This document shows, in pieces, positions 17,222 to 26,447 of a stretch of DNA of 50,899 nt; positions within the stretch are counted from its first letter, which is position 1; each line of letters starts with the position of its first letter. The stretch is from an uncultured Anaerotruncus sp. (GTDB lineage Bacteria; Bacillota; Clostridia; Oscillospirales; Ruminococcaceae), in the NCBI GenBank assembly GCA_904398655.1, contig CAJFPF010000031.1:1-50899 (forward strand), in the 5' to 3' direction. The position numbers and the translations under genes are program-made. The notes below the pieces were generated by a model. That model was not told the DNA's origin and searched no databases. It worked only from the letters and a program-made list of their open reading frames with translations.

Positions 17222-18628
17222 TTATACGAAACTACCAAAGAGCGCCCAATTTTGGGCTCTCTGGATCCGGACATCAACAAATTGCCCGATTAGGTCCTTT
17301 GATCCCGGAAACTCCACAATATCATTGCTGAAGTTTCGGCCACAGAGCCAATCTGGGCCTGTTCGTCCGGGCCCTTCCACCAATACCCGTTCCGCTGAAC
17401 CCACTTGCGCCTGTTGTAACTCCTCCCGAATTTGGGATTCCGTATCCAACAGTTCCCGGAACCAGCGCGACTTTTCCTCCTCCGGCACGGGATCCTCGAA
17501 ACTTGCCGCCTTTGTCCCCGAGCGGCGGGAATAGAGAAAAGTGTACAAAGTAGAATAGCGAACCTTTCGAACCAACTCCAAGGTCTTTTGAAAATCCTCA
17601 TAAGTCTCTCCAGGAAATCCTACAATGAGGTCACTGGAAAAGGTAACGCCAGGGATCTGTTTTCGTGCGTAGTCGATAAGCTCCAGGTAATGCTCCACGG
17701 TATACCGCCGGTTCATCAACTTTAAAATGCGGTTGCTTCCGCTTTGTACCGGCAGATGGATGTGGTTACAAATCTTGTCGCATTGAGCGATGGTATCAAT
17801 CAGCTCGGTTGTACAGTCTTTGGGGTGGCTAGTCATAAACCTTACGACAAACTCTCCTGGCAACTGGGCCACCTGCCGGAGCAACTGTGCAAACCTGATC
17901 GGAGGCTCCAGCCCTTTCCCATAGGAGTTCACATTTTGACCCAATAGAGTGATCTCTTTATAGCCATCAGCAATCAATTGGCGTGCTTCCGCCAATACAT
18001 CCTCCGGTTTACGGCTGCGCTCCCGTCCCCGCACATAGGGTACAATGCAGTAGGAACAGAAATTATCGCAGCCATACATAATTGGCAAATTTCCCTTGAT
18101 CTTTCCGTCCCGGCGAAGAGGAAGTCCTTCAATGATTTCCCCTTCCCCACCGCCTCGAAACTGCCGTTTTTCCCCAGACAACCGCCGGAAAAGCAATTCT
18201 GGCAATTGATAGAGGGCATGGGTGCCAAATACCAGGTCTACATAGGGATAACTTTTCCGAATGCGGTCCGCCACCTGCTCTTGCTGCATCATACAGCCGC
18301 ATAAACCAATTAACATACCCGGGCGTTGTTTTTTTAAGGGTTTGAGTGCCCCCACATTTCCAAACACCCGGTCTTCCGCATTTTCCCGTACAGCACAGGT
18401 ATTGAACAGCGCCAGATCTGCCTGTTCCGGCTGATCCGTAAAGCCATAACCCATTTCGGCTAACATTCCTCGCAGTTTTTCCCCATCGCTCTGGTTTTGT
18501 TGACACCCAAAGCTGTGCACTAGGGCCAGAGGTGGATGTTCATACCGTTCGCAGAGTAATTCTGCCGCCTTTTCCATATATTCCCGCTGCAACGCCAGGC
18601 GTTGCTCCAACGGCTGCTGTCCCAACAA
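17222..18628 (-). CDS. miaB: tRNA-2-methylthio-N6-dimethylallyladenosine synthase
   Basis: MiaB is a radical-SAM methylthiotransferase that completes ms2i6A37 on tRNA after MiaA. The auxiliary cluster cysteines are in HSFGCQQN (about residue 42), FNTCAVREN and GLCGCMM. The radical-SAM CxxxCxxC is MYGCDNFCSYC near residue 190, and a TRAM RNA-binding domain ends the protein. Start: the promoter puts the transcript start near 18655, so longer N-termini are not transcribed. After GGGAGGGGC come three consecutive TTG codons; I use the second, 6 nt from GGAGG, giving 468 residues. The third (18625) or first (18631) is equally possible. It heads the sixteen-gene run. Confidence 0.92.
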   Translation of the reverse strand: MLGQQPLEQRLALQREYMEKAAELLCERYEHPPLALVHSFGCQQNQSDGEKLRGMLAEMGYGFTDQPEQADLALFNTCAVRENAEDRVFGNVGALKPLKKQRPGMLIGLCGCMMQQEQVADRIRKSYPYVDLVFGTHALYQLPELLFRRLSGEKRQFRGGGEGEIIEGLPLRRDGKIKGNLPIMYGCDNFCSYCIVPYVRGRERSRKPEDVLAEARQLIADGYKEITLLGQNVNSYGKGLEPPIRFAQLLRQVAQLPGEFVVRFMTSHPKDCTTELIDTIAQCDKICNHIHLPVQSGSNRILKLMNRRYTVEHYLELIDYARKQIPGVTFSSDLIVGFPGETYEDFQKTLELVRKVRYSTLYTFLYSRRSGTKAASFEDPVPEEEKSRWFRELLDTESQIREELQQAQVGSAERVLVEGPGRTGPDWLCGRNFSNDIVEFPGSKDLIGQFVDVRIQRAQNWALFGSFV

Positions 18629-18661
18629 CAAGCCCCTCCCAGTTTGTTCACATGCTTTTAT

Positions 18662-18690
18662 ATTATACCATCTCGGAAAAGGCAATGCAA
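18662..18690 (-). promoter_or_regulatory. promoter of the miaB-mutSL-miaA-hfq operon
   Basis: On the minus strand TTGCAT and TATAAT are separated by exactly 17 nt, with TGG just before the -10 giving an extended element. The expected start site leaves a leader of about 27 nt before the miaB TTG. No other sigma-A promoter of this quality was seen upstream of miaB. Confidence 0.8.
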
Positions 18691-18720
18691 GCCAACATTT
18701 TGGGTAAGATAGCAAAAAAC

Positions 18721-18849
18721 AACCGTGCATTTTGTGGATGGTTCGGTTTCCAAGCGGCGATTTTCTTCTAATTTTGTGATCCCAGCTAGCATTTGTCCCT
18801 CACCCAAAAGTAACCGTGCATAACAAACAAATGTCCGGTTCCAAGCGGA
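18721..18849. repeat. two imperfect 38-bp direct repeats, 91 bp apart
   Basis: Copies at 18721-18758 and 18812-18849 both begin with AACCGTGCAT and carry CCAAGCGG at the same internal offset of 29 nt; the middle differs. The second copy is part of the rubredoxin terminator. A local duplication that has diverged is the simplest reading. Confidence 0.5.
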
Positions 18850-18860
18850 ACCGGACATTT
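18829..18860 (-). terminator. intrinsic terminator of the rubredoxin gene
   Basis: A perfect 14-bp stem (AAATGTCCGGTTCC and its complement) around a 4-nt loop lies 6 nt after the rubredoxin stop. On the minus strand it runs into TTTGTTTGTT. It separates rubredoxin from the miaB promoter. Confidence 0.85.
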
Positions 18861-18866
18861 GATATT

Positions 18867-19031
18867 TTATTCGGTAACCTCTTCAAACATATCCTTGCCC
18901 ACACCGCAGTCCGGACAAACAAAATCGTCGGGAACATCCTCCCATTTGGTACCAGGGGCAATTCCCTGATCCGGAAGGCCCAAGGCCTCATCATATACAA
19001 AAGAGCAAATTGTACAAATATACTTCTTCAT
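18867..19031 (-). CDS. rubredoxin
   Basis: Rubredoxin is a one-iron electron carrier that, in anaerobes, donates electrons to rubrerythrin, superoxide reductase or oxygen reductases. The 54-residue protein begins [18 protein letters not shown] and ends with [19 protein letters not shown]. The two CxxC pairs (Cys6, Cys9, Cys39, Cys42) are the iron ligands, and Tyr13, Trp30 and Pro40 are the usual core residues. Length is exactly that of clostridial rubredoxins. GGAAGGAG lies 8 nt before the ATG. It is monocistronic: its promoter lies within an inverted repeat after uvrA, and a terminator follows. Its partner enzyme is not in the window. Confidence 0.96.
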   Translation of the reverse strand: MKKYICTICSFVYDEALGLPDQGIAPGTKWEDVPDDFVCPDCGVGKDMFEEVTE

Positions 19032-19059
19032 GTTTGCAACTCCTTCCTGATATAGTAGC

Positions 19060-19104
19060 CCTCTTGACTTAAATCTACCATATTTGTATATTTAAGTCAA
19101 GAGG
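19060..19104 (-). promoter_or_regulatory. rubredoxin promoter inside a 15-bp-arm inverted repeat
   Basis: TTGACT and TAGATT (extended by TGG) are spaced 17 nt on the minus strand (19072-19100). Both hexamers lie wholly within or at the edge of two perfect 15-nt inverted arms (19060-19074 and 19090-19104). The arms have no T run in the minus direction, so this looks like an operator rather than a uvrA terminator. In the plus direction a T-rich stretch follows, but no plus-strand gene precedes it. Confidence 0.6.
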
Positions 19105-19110
19105 TTTCTT

Positions 19111-21927
19111 CTATTTTCCCAATATTTTTTTCAAATATTTACCGGTATAAGAGGCTTCCACCAGACAAATTTCTTCTGGTGTCCCACAGGCCACTACTGT
19201 ACCGCCCCCGTCGCCTCCCTCGGGACCCAGATCAATCACATAATCTGCGGTTTTGATGACCTCTAGATTATGCTCAATGGTAATAACGGTATTTCCTGCA
19301 CTCACCAGAGTTTGCAACACTTCAATTAGTTTGTGTACATCCGCTGTGTGTAACCCGGTAGTGGGCTCATCCAGAATATAGACCGTACGTCCGGTGGATC
19401 TCCGTGAAAGTTCGGTAGCCAATTTCACCCGCTGGGCCTCTCCCCCAGAAAGGGTCGTGGCTGGCTGCCCAATTTTGATATATCCCAGGCCCACATCATA
19501 GAGTGTTTGCAGCTTGCGGGAAATTTTAGGGAGAGATTTGAAAAACTCCAACCCCTCCTCCACGGTCATCTCCAACACATCATAGATGGACTTTCCCTTG
19601 TATTTAACCTCCAACGTCTCCCGGTTGTAGCGACGTCCTTTACACACATCACAAGGGACATAGATATCCGGTAGGAAGTGCATTTCAATCTGGACGATGC
19701 CGTCCCCTTCACAGGCCTCGCAGCGTCCTCCCTTGACATTGAAGGAAAAACGGCTGGATTTATAACCCCGCATCTTTGCATCATTTGTCTGCGCGAACAA
19801 CTCTCTGATATCAGTAAACACACCTGTATAGGTGGCTGGATTGGATCGAGGGGTCCGGCCGATAGGGGACTGATTGATATCAATCACTTTATCCACCAAA
19901 TCAATCCCCAACAAATCCTCGTGTTTTCCAGGTTTTACTCTGGGATTGGTAAATTCATGGGTCAGACGCTTGTAGAGGATCTCATTGATCAACGAACTCT
20001 TTCCAGAGCCTGAAACCCCAGTGACCACTGTGAACACCCCCAGGGGGATCTCCACATCAATATGTTTCAAATTGTTCTCTGAGGCCCCAACAATCTTTAA
20101 AAAACCTCCGTTTCCAGCGCGGCGATGGTCCGGAATCGGGATCCTCTTTTTGCCAGAAAGATACTGTCCTGTGATCGATTGCGGACACGCCTTGATCTCC
20201 TCCACCGACCCAGCACAGACGATTTCCCCTCCATGAACACCCGCGCCTGGGCCGACATCTACAATATAGTCAGCAGCGTACATGGTGTCCTCATCATGTT
20301 CTACCACAATGAGGGTATTCCCCAAATCTCGAAGCCGTTTTAAAGTGGCAATTAACTTGTCATTGTCCCGCTGATGCAGACCGATGGAGGGCTCATCCAG
20401 CACATATAACACCCCGGTTAAGGAGGAGCCAATCTGGGTGGCCAAACGGATGCGCTGGCTTTCGCCACCTGAAAGCGTACCCGCGGAACGGGCCAGCGTC
20501 AGATATTCCAACCCCACGCTGCGCAGAAATCCCATTCTCTCCCGGATCTCTTTGATGATAAGCTCCGAGATCATCTGTTCCCGCTCGGTCAATTCTAGAT
20601 GATCTAAGAAATCCAACGCCTGCACCACAGACATTTTACAAAATTCGCTGATGTTGAGTCCTCCCACCGTTACCGCCAATACGGTCTTGTTTAAGCGGTC
20701 GCCATGGCAGACAGGACACTCCACACTGTTCATCCAGTTGGTAATCTCCTCCCGCATCCAACTGGAATTGGTCTCCCGGAATCGGCGCTCCAGGTTGTTA
20801 ACGATTCCCTCAAATTCAGTATAGTAACTTCCTCGCGTGGAGCCGCTCTCCCGGTGCATCAAAATCTTCTCCCCCTTGGAACCGTAAAGGAGGATATCAA
20901 TCACCTCTTTGGGCAGCTTATTTACCGGCACATCCAGGGAAAAGTGATAGTGATTGGCTAAACCTTCATAATACATTTGAGCGATGCCACCCTCCGCATA
21001 ATACCAGCCAGAGGCTCGGATCGCTCCCTCTCGAATGGTGAGGCGTTTATTGGGAATCACCAGATCTGGATCCACCTTCAGAAAGGTGCCCAAGCCGGAA
21101 CACTTATCACAAGCTCCGTAGGGAGCATTGAAGGAAAACATCCGAGGGTTTAATTCTTCAATGGAAATATCATGATCTGGACATGCATAATTGGAGGAGA
21201 AGGTAAGCTCTTGTCCATCCGCATCCACAATGGCGATTCCCCCCGCTAAAGAAAGAGCGGTCTCCAAGGAATCCGCCAGTCTGGAACGGATCTCCGGCTT
21301 GATGACCAGCCGGTCAACAACAATTTCAATGGTATGCTTCTTATTTTTTTCCAATCGGATCTCTTCCGATAGATCGTAGAGATTTCCATCCACCCTTACT
21401 CGCACATAGCCAGAGCGACGGGCAGCATCAAATTCCTTGATGTGTTCCCCCTTTCGTCCACGGACGGTGGGAGCCATCACTTGTACGCGTGTCCCTTCAG
21501 GAAGGGCCATCACCCGATCTACCATTTGATCCACCGTCTGCTGTTCAATGGGACGGCCGCAGATGGGGCAGTGGGGGTGGCCGATCCGGGCATAGAGCAA
21601 TCGGAGATAGTCATAGATCTCTGTCACTGTCCCCACGGTGGAGCGAGGATTTTTGGAAGTCGTCTTCTGATCGATGGAGATTGCCGGAGAGAGCCCCTCA
21701 ATCGAATCCACGTCCGGTTTTTCCATCTGCCCCAAAAATTGACGGGCATAGCTGGAGAGGCTCTCCACATATCGCCGCTGTCCATCTGCATAGATCGTGT
21801 CGAACGCCAAGGAGCTCTTACCAGAGCCAGATAGCCCTGTAAAGACCACCAGTTGATCTCGAGGAATCTCCAAATCCACATTTTTTAAATTGTGCTCTCT
21901 GGCCCCTTTGATAATGATCTTATCCAA
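19111..21927 (-). CDS. uvrA: excinuclease ABC subunit UvrA
   Basis: UvrA is the damage-sensing dimeric ATPase of nucleotide excision repair and loads UvrB. There are two ABC modules: Walker [13 protein letters not shown] near residue 31 and [12 protein letters not shown] near 639, with signatures [12 protein letters not shown] and [12 protein letters not shown]. Zinc-binding cysteines are present in CDKCSG and CEACEGDG...CDVCKG. The 938-residue length is normal. The initiator is TTG: it gives the family N-terminus [17 protein letters not shown] and is 9 nt from AAAGGAT, and no in-frame ATG lies nearby. It follows uvrB by 16 nt, so the two form an operon. Confidence 0.97.
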   Translation of the reverse strand: MDKIIIKGAREHNLKNVDLEIPRDQLVVFTGLSGSGKSSLAFDTIYADGQRRYVESLSSYARQFLGQMEKPDVDSIEGLSPAISIDQKTTSKNPRSTVGTVTEIYDYLRLLYARIGHPHCPICGRPIEQQTVDQMVDRVMALPEGTRVQVMAPTVRGRKGEHIKEFDAARRSGYVRVRVDGNLYDLSEEIRLEKNKKHTIEIVVDRLVIKPEIRSRLADSLETALSLAGGIAIVDADGQELTFSSNYACPDHDISIEELNPRMFSFNAPYGACDKCSGLGTFLKVDPDLVIPNKRLTIREGAIRASGWYYAEGGIAQMYYEGLANHYHFSLDVPVNKLPKEVIDILLYGSKGEKILMHRESGSTRGSYYTEFEGIVNNLERRFRETNSSWMREEITNWMNSVECPVCHGDRLNKTVLAVTVGGLNISEFCKMSVVQALDFLDHLELTEREQMISELIIKEIRERMGFLRSVGLEYLTLARSAGTLSGGESQRIRLATQIGSSLTGVLYVLDEPSIGLHQRDNDKLIATLKRLRDLGNTLIVVEHDEDTMYAADYIVDVGPGAGVHGGEIVCAGSVEEIKACPQSITGQYLSGKKRIPIPDHRRAGNGGFLKIVGASENNLKHIDVEIPLGVFTVVTGVSGSGKSSLINEILYKRLTHEFTNPRVKPGKHEDLLGIDLVDKVIDINQSPIGRTPRSNPATYTGVFTDIRELFAQTNDAKMRGYKSSRFSFNVKGGRCEACEGDGIVQIEMHFLPDIYVPCDVCKGRRYNRETLEVKYKGKSIYDVLEMTVEEGLEFFKSLPKISRKLQTLYDVGLGYIKIGQPATTLSGGEAQRVKLATELSRRSTGRTVYILDEPTTGLHTADVHKLIEVLQTLVSAGNTVITIEHNLEVIKTADYVIDLGPEGGDGGGTVVACGTPEEICLVEASYTGKYLKKILGK

Positions 21928-21943
21928 TGAAACGATATCCTTT

Positions 21944-23962
21944 CTATTTCTCCGACTTGCTCTTGCTGGGCAAACGTTTGGGTTGCTGTTCCTCGGCCTT
22001 CAGTTTTGCGATCTTATCTCTCAGATAAGCGGCATGTTCAAACTCCAGGATCTTAGCGGCATTTTTCATCTCCACCGTCAACTTCGCAATCAAGGCCTCT
22101 CGTTCTTTATGAGAAAGACGTTTTCCACGTTTCTTCCCACTATCTGTCTCATCCCGAGCGGAAATTTCCAGAATCTCCCGTACATCCTTCACGATCGTTT
22201 TGGGGACAATTCCATGGGCTTTATTATAGGCCATCTGAATTTCTCGCCGACGCAACGTTTCACTGATTGCCCGCTCCATCGAGTCAGTCACTTCATCTGC
22301 ATACATGATTACTTTTCCGTTGGAATTTCGGGCCGCCCGTCCAATCGTCTGCACCAAGGAGGTCTCGCTGCGCAGGAAGCCCTCCTTGTCTGCATCTAGG
22401 ATAGCCACCAGGGAAACTTCTGGGATGTCCAAGCCCTCCCGCAGTAGGTTGATCCCAACCAACACATCAAATTCGCCCAGCCGCAGATCTCGGATAATTT
22501 CCATCCGCTCAATGGTATCAATATCGTGGTGCATATACCGCACCTTGACACCCATATTTTCAAAATAGGCGGTCAAATCCTCTGCCATCTTCTTGGTCAA
22601 GGTGGTCACCAACACCCGTTCGCCCGCCTCCACACGAAGGTTGATCTCACTGAGCAAATCATCGATCTGTCCCTCCACCGGACGAACTTCCACCTCGGGA
22701 TCTACAAGTCCGGTAGGGCGGATTACCTGCTCCACAATCTGAGAGGAGCGCTCCCGCTCCAAATCTCCTGGGGTTGCTGAGACAAACACAATTTGGTTCA
22801 GTTTGCTGTAGAACTCATCAAAATTTAACGGTCGGTTGTCCAAAGCGGAGGGAAGGCGAAATCCATAATCAATCAGGCTCTTTTTTCGTGCCTGATCTCC
22901 ACCGTACATTCCCCGAACCTGGGGTAAAGTCACATGGCTTTCATCCACAAAGAGCAAAAAATCCTTCGGAAAGTAATCCAGCAGTGTATACGGCGTACTG
23001 CCTGGTGCTCTTCCCGAAATGACCCGGGAGTAGTTCTCAATCCCCTTGCAAAAACCAATCTCCTGCATCATTTCCAAATCATAATTGGTACGTTCAAAAA
23101 TGCGCTGTGCCTCAATCAGCTTGCCTTGCTCTTTGAACCAAGCCACACGTTCATCGCATTCCCGCCGAATCTCCTGGACAGCCACCGCCATTTTCTCCGG
23201 CGGAACAATATAGTGGGAGGCGGGGTAAATGGCAGCATGGGAAACTTTGTTCTTCACTTCTCCGGTGAGCGTATTAATTTCCGTAATGCGGTCGATTTCG
23301 TCTCCAAAAAATTCCACCCGGATTGCGGTATCACTATAGTAAGCGGGGAAAATTTCTACTACGTCCCCCCGCACACGGAATTTGTTGCGGACAAAGTTCA
23401 CATCGTTGCGCTCATACTGGATCTCTACCAACTTTTTAATCAATTCATCCCGTTCTCGCTGCTGTCCAGTGCGCAAAGAGATCACCATATTTTTATAATC
23501 AATGGGGTCTCCTAGTGTGTAAATACAGGACACACTGGCCACAATGATGACATCTCTCCGCTCCCCCAAAGAGGCAGTGGCTGAATGCCGCAATTTCTCA
23601 ATTTCATCATTGATGGCGGAATCTTTTTCAATGTAGGTATCCGTACTGGCGATATAGGCCTCTGGTTGGTAATAGTCGTAGTAACTGACAAAATATTCCA
23701 CTGCATTTTCCGGAAAAAATTCCCGGAATTCAGAGCAAAGCTGGGCAGCCAAAGTCTTATTGTGGGCCAAAACCAGAGTCGGACGATTCACTTTAGCGAT
23801 GATGTTGGCCATTGTAAAGGTTTTGCCAGAACCAGTGACACCCATCAAAGTTTGTTCCCGGTCCCCTCTTTGAAGCCCTTGTACAATTTTTTCAATCGCT
23901 TCCGGCTGGTCGCCAGTAGGTTGATAGGGAGCATGTAAAATAAATCGCTCACGGTCCTCCAT
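21944..23962 (-). CDS. uvrB: excinuclease ABC subunit UvrB
   Basis: UvrB is the helicase-like subunit that verifies DNA damage and positions UvrC. Walker A is [10 protein letters not shown] near residue 39. The beta-hairpin that clamps one strand is visible as [20 protein letters not shown]. Helicase motifs ([25 protein letters not shown]) follow, and a C-terminal UVR coiled coil ends the protein. Length is 672. GGGAGG is 8 nt before the ATG. The promoter has a perfect TATAAT and an inverted repeat lying in its spacer, described separately. uvrB-uvrA are co-transcribed. Confidence 0.97.
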   Translation of the reverse strand: MEDRERFILHAPYQPTGDQPEAIEKIVQGLQRGDREQTLMGVTGSGKTFTMANIIAKVNRPTLVLAHNKTLAAQLCSEFREFFPENAVEYFVSYYDYYQPEAYIASTDTYIEKDSAINDEIEKLRHSATASLGERRDVIIVASVSCIYTLGDPIDYKNMVISLRTGQQRERDELIKKLVEIQYERNDVNFVRNKFRVRGDVVEIFPAYYSDTAIRVEFFGDEIDRITEINTLTGEVKNKVSHAAIYPASHYIVPPEKMAVAVQEIRRECDERVAWFKEQGKLIEAQRIFERTNYDLEMMQEIGFCKGIENYSRVISGRAPGSTPYTLLDYFPKDFLLFVDESHVTLPQVRGMYGGDQARKKSLIDYGFRLPSALDNRPLNFDEFYSKLNQIVFVSATPGDLERERSSQIVEQVIRPTGLVDPEVEVRPVEGQIDDLLSEINLRVEAGERVLVTTLTKKMAEDLTAYFENMGVKVRYMHHDIDTIERMEIIRDLRLGEFDVLVGINLLREGLDIPEVSLVAILDADKEGFLRSETSLVQTIGRAARNSNGKVIMYADEVTDSMERAISETLRRREIQMAYNKAHGIVPKTIVKDVREILEISARDETDSGKKRGKRLSHKEREALIAKLTVEMKNAAKILEFEHAAYLRDKIAKLKAEEQQPKRLPSKSKSEK

Positions 23963-24000
23963 CCGACATTCCTCCCCTATACCTATAATTTTAACGATTT

Positions 24001-24029
24001 ATTATACCACAATTTGCACAAATTGTCCA
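24001..24029 (-). promoter_or_regulatory. uvrB-uvrA promoter with overlapping palindrome
   Basis: TGGACA, 17 nt, TATAAT (preceded by TGG) on the minus strand. An inverted repeat ACAATTTG-CA-CAAATTGT occupies 24009-24026, filling the spacer and reaching into the -35. Its position is ideal for a repressor. It does not match the Firmicute LexA (DinR) consensus GAAC-N4-GTTC. Confidence 0.75.
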
Positions 24030-24099
24030 GCGCTTAGATTCTCTCCTCCTTGGGTTCTTCAGCCCATTTTTTGTACTTTGGGGTTGATCCCATAAAAAG

Positions 24100-24128
24100 A
24101 GTCACCTTCGAAAATTTCGGAGGTGACT
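24100..24128. terminator. bidirectional-looking terminator after arcC
   Basis: Stem AGTCACCT with AGGTGACT extended inward by CGAAA/TTTCG gives about 13 pairs. It is flanked by T7 on the plus side and, read on the minus strand, by CTTTTTATG. It ends the ygeX-ygeY-ygeW-arcC transcript just ahead of the uvrB promoter. Confidence 0.85.
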
Positions 24129-24135
24129 TTTTTTA

Positions 24136-25077
24136 TTAGGCGTGAATCCGAGTTCCAGTGAGACCTAAAATTCCATCTTTTGCTTTTTCCAATAGAGTGA
24201 TCAAAGCGCTCCTCCCTGGCTTCGACTGTGCAAACTCCAAGGCAGCCTGCACTTTTGGAAGCATAGATCCCGGAGCAAACTGGCCCTCCTGAATCAATTG
24301 AGCTGCCCGTTCCGCAGTTAGCTCGGAAAGCCACTCCTGATCGGGCTTCCCAAAGTTGATTGCAACCTTCTCCACAGCAGTAAGGATAATCAGGCAATCA
24401 GCATCCACCTGTTCAGCCAATTTACAACTGGCAAAGTCCTTATCGATCACAGCTGCAGCACCCTTCAGATGGTGTCCCTGGGTAGCAAATACTGGGATAC
24501 CGCCGCCGCCGCAGGCCACTACTACCAGCCCTTTGTCCACCAATGCGTGGATGGTGTCGATCTCTACAATGGATTGCGGTTTTGGCGAGGCCACCACTCG
24601 ACGGTAGCCTCTGCCTGCGTCCTCCACCACCTGGTAACCCCGTTCGGCCACCATTCTGTCGGCTTCTTCCTTCGTCATAAACGCTCCAATTGGCTTTGTG
24701 GGGTTCTGGAAGGCGGGATCGTTTTCATCTACCATCACCTGGGTAAGTACGGTGGCGACTCCTTTTGCGATCCCCCGGTCCAAGAGTTCTTCCCTAAGGG
24801 CATTTTGCAGGTCGTAGCCGATATAGCCCTGACTCATGGCCACACAGACCGACAGCGGACACGGGATATACCTTTCGGGATCAGAGCGGGTCAGTTCCGT
24901 CATCGCCGCTTGGATCATACCCACCTGGGGGCCGTTTCCATGGGAGATGATGACCTCATGCCCCTCCTCAATCAAGTCCGCAATCGCTTTTGCTGTCTTT
25001 TTCACTGCCTCCATCTGTTCTGGCAGGTTTTTTCCTAGGGCATTGCCGCCCAACGCAATGACAATTCTCTTTCCCAT
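24136..25077 (-). CDS. arcC: carbamate kinase
   Basis: Carbamate kinase moves phosphate from carbamoyl phosphate to ADP, making ATP plus carbamate. Read here: the N-terminal ALGGNALG, the nucleotide/carbamate motif SHGNGPQVG, ACGGGGIPV, and DKDFASCKLAEQVDAD. Residue count is 313, as expected for ArcC. The ATG giving MGKRIVIALGG has GGGAG 11 nt upstream; two longer in-frame ATGs (25095, 25119) have poorer ribosome sites. It is last in the ygeX operon, 132 nt after ygeW, with a loose GC hairpin (25140-25145/25169-25174) in the gap. No arginine deiminase genes are present; the neighbouring YgeW is the likely source of carbamoyl phosphate, as E. coli YqeA is for its own cluster. Confidence 0.93.
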   Translation of the reverse strand: MGKRIVIALGGNALGKNLPEQMEAVKKTAKAIADLIEEGHEVIISHGNGPQVGMIQAAMTELTRSDPERYIPCPLSVCVAMSQGYIGYDLQNALREELLDRGIAKGVATVLTQVMVDENDPAFQNPTKPIGAFMTKEEADRMVAERGYQVVEDAGRGYRRVVASPKPQSIVEIDTIHALVDKGLVVVACGGGGIPVFATQGHHLKGAAAVIDKDFASCKLAEQVDADCLIILTAVEKVAINFGKPDQEWLSELTAERAAQLIQEGQFAPGSMLPKVQAALEFAQSKPGRSALITLLEKAKDGILGLTGTRIHA

Positions 25078-25209
25078 TGCTGCTTCAACTCCCATCTCTT
25101 CGCTTTCACTTTGAACCATTGTAGCTTGAAAACATTTGACCCGCCCACAAAACGAGAGGTCGCATGCAGGCGGGCCAATTGGGTCATAGGTTCAAAGAAT
25201 GTCCTCAGC

Positions 25210-26406
25210 TCACTTCATCCAGCGCTGAATTCCCCGGGCTTCCAGAGCTTTCAACGCCGCCTGGGGATCTTTCACTTTCGCCAAGAAGATCATTGCGGCA
25301 ATGATATAGGGTTTATAGGAGGCCTCCTTGTAGAGGGGCACGCGGTACCGGTCAAAGACGCTGGCGTCCACCTCACCCTCCGCGCAGGAAACGCCGTTGA
25401 TGTCCGCGGGCAGACAGTGGAGATAGAGGGCTTTGCCGTCCCGAGTGGTAGACATCAGCTCCTCGGTGCAGCACCAGTCCTTATGCTGGGCGTTTTGAGC
25501 CAGAAGCTCTTTCTCCAGGGCCTTAATGCCATCACTGTCCCCCTGGGCGTACAGATCGGTCCGCTTCTCCATAGCTGCAAAGGGGGCCCAGCTCTTAGGA
25601 TACACAATGTCTGCGTTTTGGAACGCCTCAGCCATATTATTGGTGCGTTTGTAACTGCCTCCGGTGGCCGCTGCGTTCTTTTTGGCGACCTCTTCCACTT
25701 CGGGCATCACCTCATACCCCTCTGGATGGGCCAGAACCACATCCATACCGAACCGAGTCATCAGTCCAATGACCCCCTGGGGCACCGACAGAGGTTTCCC
25801 GTAGGAGGGAGAATAGGCCCAAGTCATGGCCAGTTTCTTCCCCTTTAAATTCTCCACACCGCCAAAGTGATGGATAATGTGCAGCATATCCGCCATGCAC
25901 TGAGTGGGATGGTCAATATCGCACTGTAGATTCACCAAGGTGGGTTTTTGCTCCAAGACGCCGTCCGCATGGCCCTCAGTCACTGCGTCTACCACATCAT
26001 GCATGTACTTGTTGCCCTTACCAATATACATGTCATCCCGGATGCCAATCACATCTGCCATAAACGAGATCATATTGGCGGTCTCTCGGACCGTTTCCCC
26101 GTGAGCAATCTGGCTTTTGCCCTCGTCCAAATCCTGAACCTCCAGACCTAGCAGGTTGCAAGCGGAGGCAAAGGAAAATCTGGTCCGCGTGGAATTATCT
26201 CGGAATAGGGAGATACCCAAGCCGCTCTCAAAAATCTTGGTAGAGATGTTCTGCTCCCGCATATAGCGCAGGGCGTCGGCAACAGTGAACACCGCCGCCA
26301 GCTCTTCGTCCGACTTTTCCCAGGTAAGGAAGAAGTCATTGTTATACATATCCTTAAAATTTAGCTGGTTTAGTCTATCGATATAGGCCTGCAACTTCTG
26401 ATCCAT
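25210..26406 (-). CDS. ygeW: YgeW-type knotted carbamoyltransferase
   Basis: This belongs to the aspartate/ornithine carbamoyltransferase superfamily, YgeW branch. It is thought to phosphorolyse a ureido compound, or carbamoylate one, next to carbamate kinase. The carbamoyl-phosphate loop is FRDNSTRTRFSFASA near residue 70, and the HCLPADI motif lies near 335. The second-substrate loop differs from OTCase and ATCase, as in YgeW. Length is 398 (E. coli 396). AAGGAG is 9 nt before the ATG. The true substrate is not known from sequence; in this context it is probably a ureido intermediate of purine breakdown. It lies between ygeY and arcC. Confidence 0.92.
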   Translation of the reverse strand: MDQKLQAYIDRLNQLNFKDMYNNDFFLTWEKSDEELAAVFTVADALRYMREQNISTKIFESGLGISLFRDNSTRTRFSFASACNLLGLEVQDLDEGKSQIAHGETVRETANMISFMADVIGIRDDMYIGKGNKYMHDVVDAVTEGHADGVLEQKPTLVNLQCDIDHPTQCMADMLHIIHHFGGVENLKGKKLAMTWAYSPSYGKPLSVPQGVIGLMTRFGMDVVLAHPEGYEVMPEVEEVAKKNAAATGGSYKRTNNMAEAFQNADIVYPKSWAPFAAMEKRTDLYAQGDSDGIKALEKELLAQNAQHKDWCCTEELMSTTRDGKALYLHCLPADINGVSCAEGEVDASVFDRYRVPLYKEASYKPYIIAAMIFLAKVKDPQAALKALEARGIQRWMK

Positions 26407-26447
26407 CTTTGATACTCCTTTTCTATCAAGTCAGTTGGTGGATAAGC

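Noticed and set aside
18629-18730. A longer miaB beginning at the upstream ATG
   Set aside because: The extra codons overlap the miaB promoter and would not be in the transcript; the SD-linked TTG start gives the family length.
18800-19000. A 66-codon minus-strand frame over the rubredoxin region
   Set aside because: It is out of frame with rubredoxin, whose two CxxC pairs and ribosome site identify the true frame, and it includes the terminator.
21442-21842. Two plus-strand frames of 117-130 codons within uvrA
   Set aside because: They lie antisense to conserved uvrA coding sequence, have no ribosome sites and no recognisable product.
24001-24029. A LexA/DinR box at the uvrB promoter
   Set aside because: The palindrome does not contain GAAC-N4-GTTC; it is listed as an unidentified operator instead.
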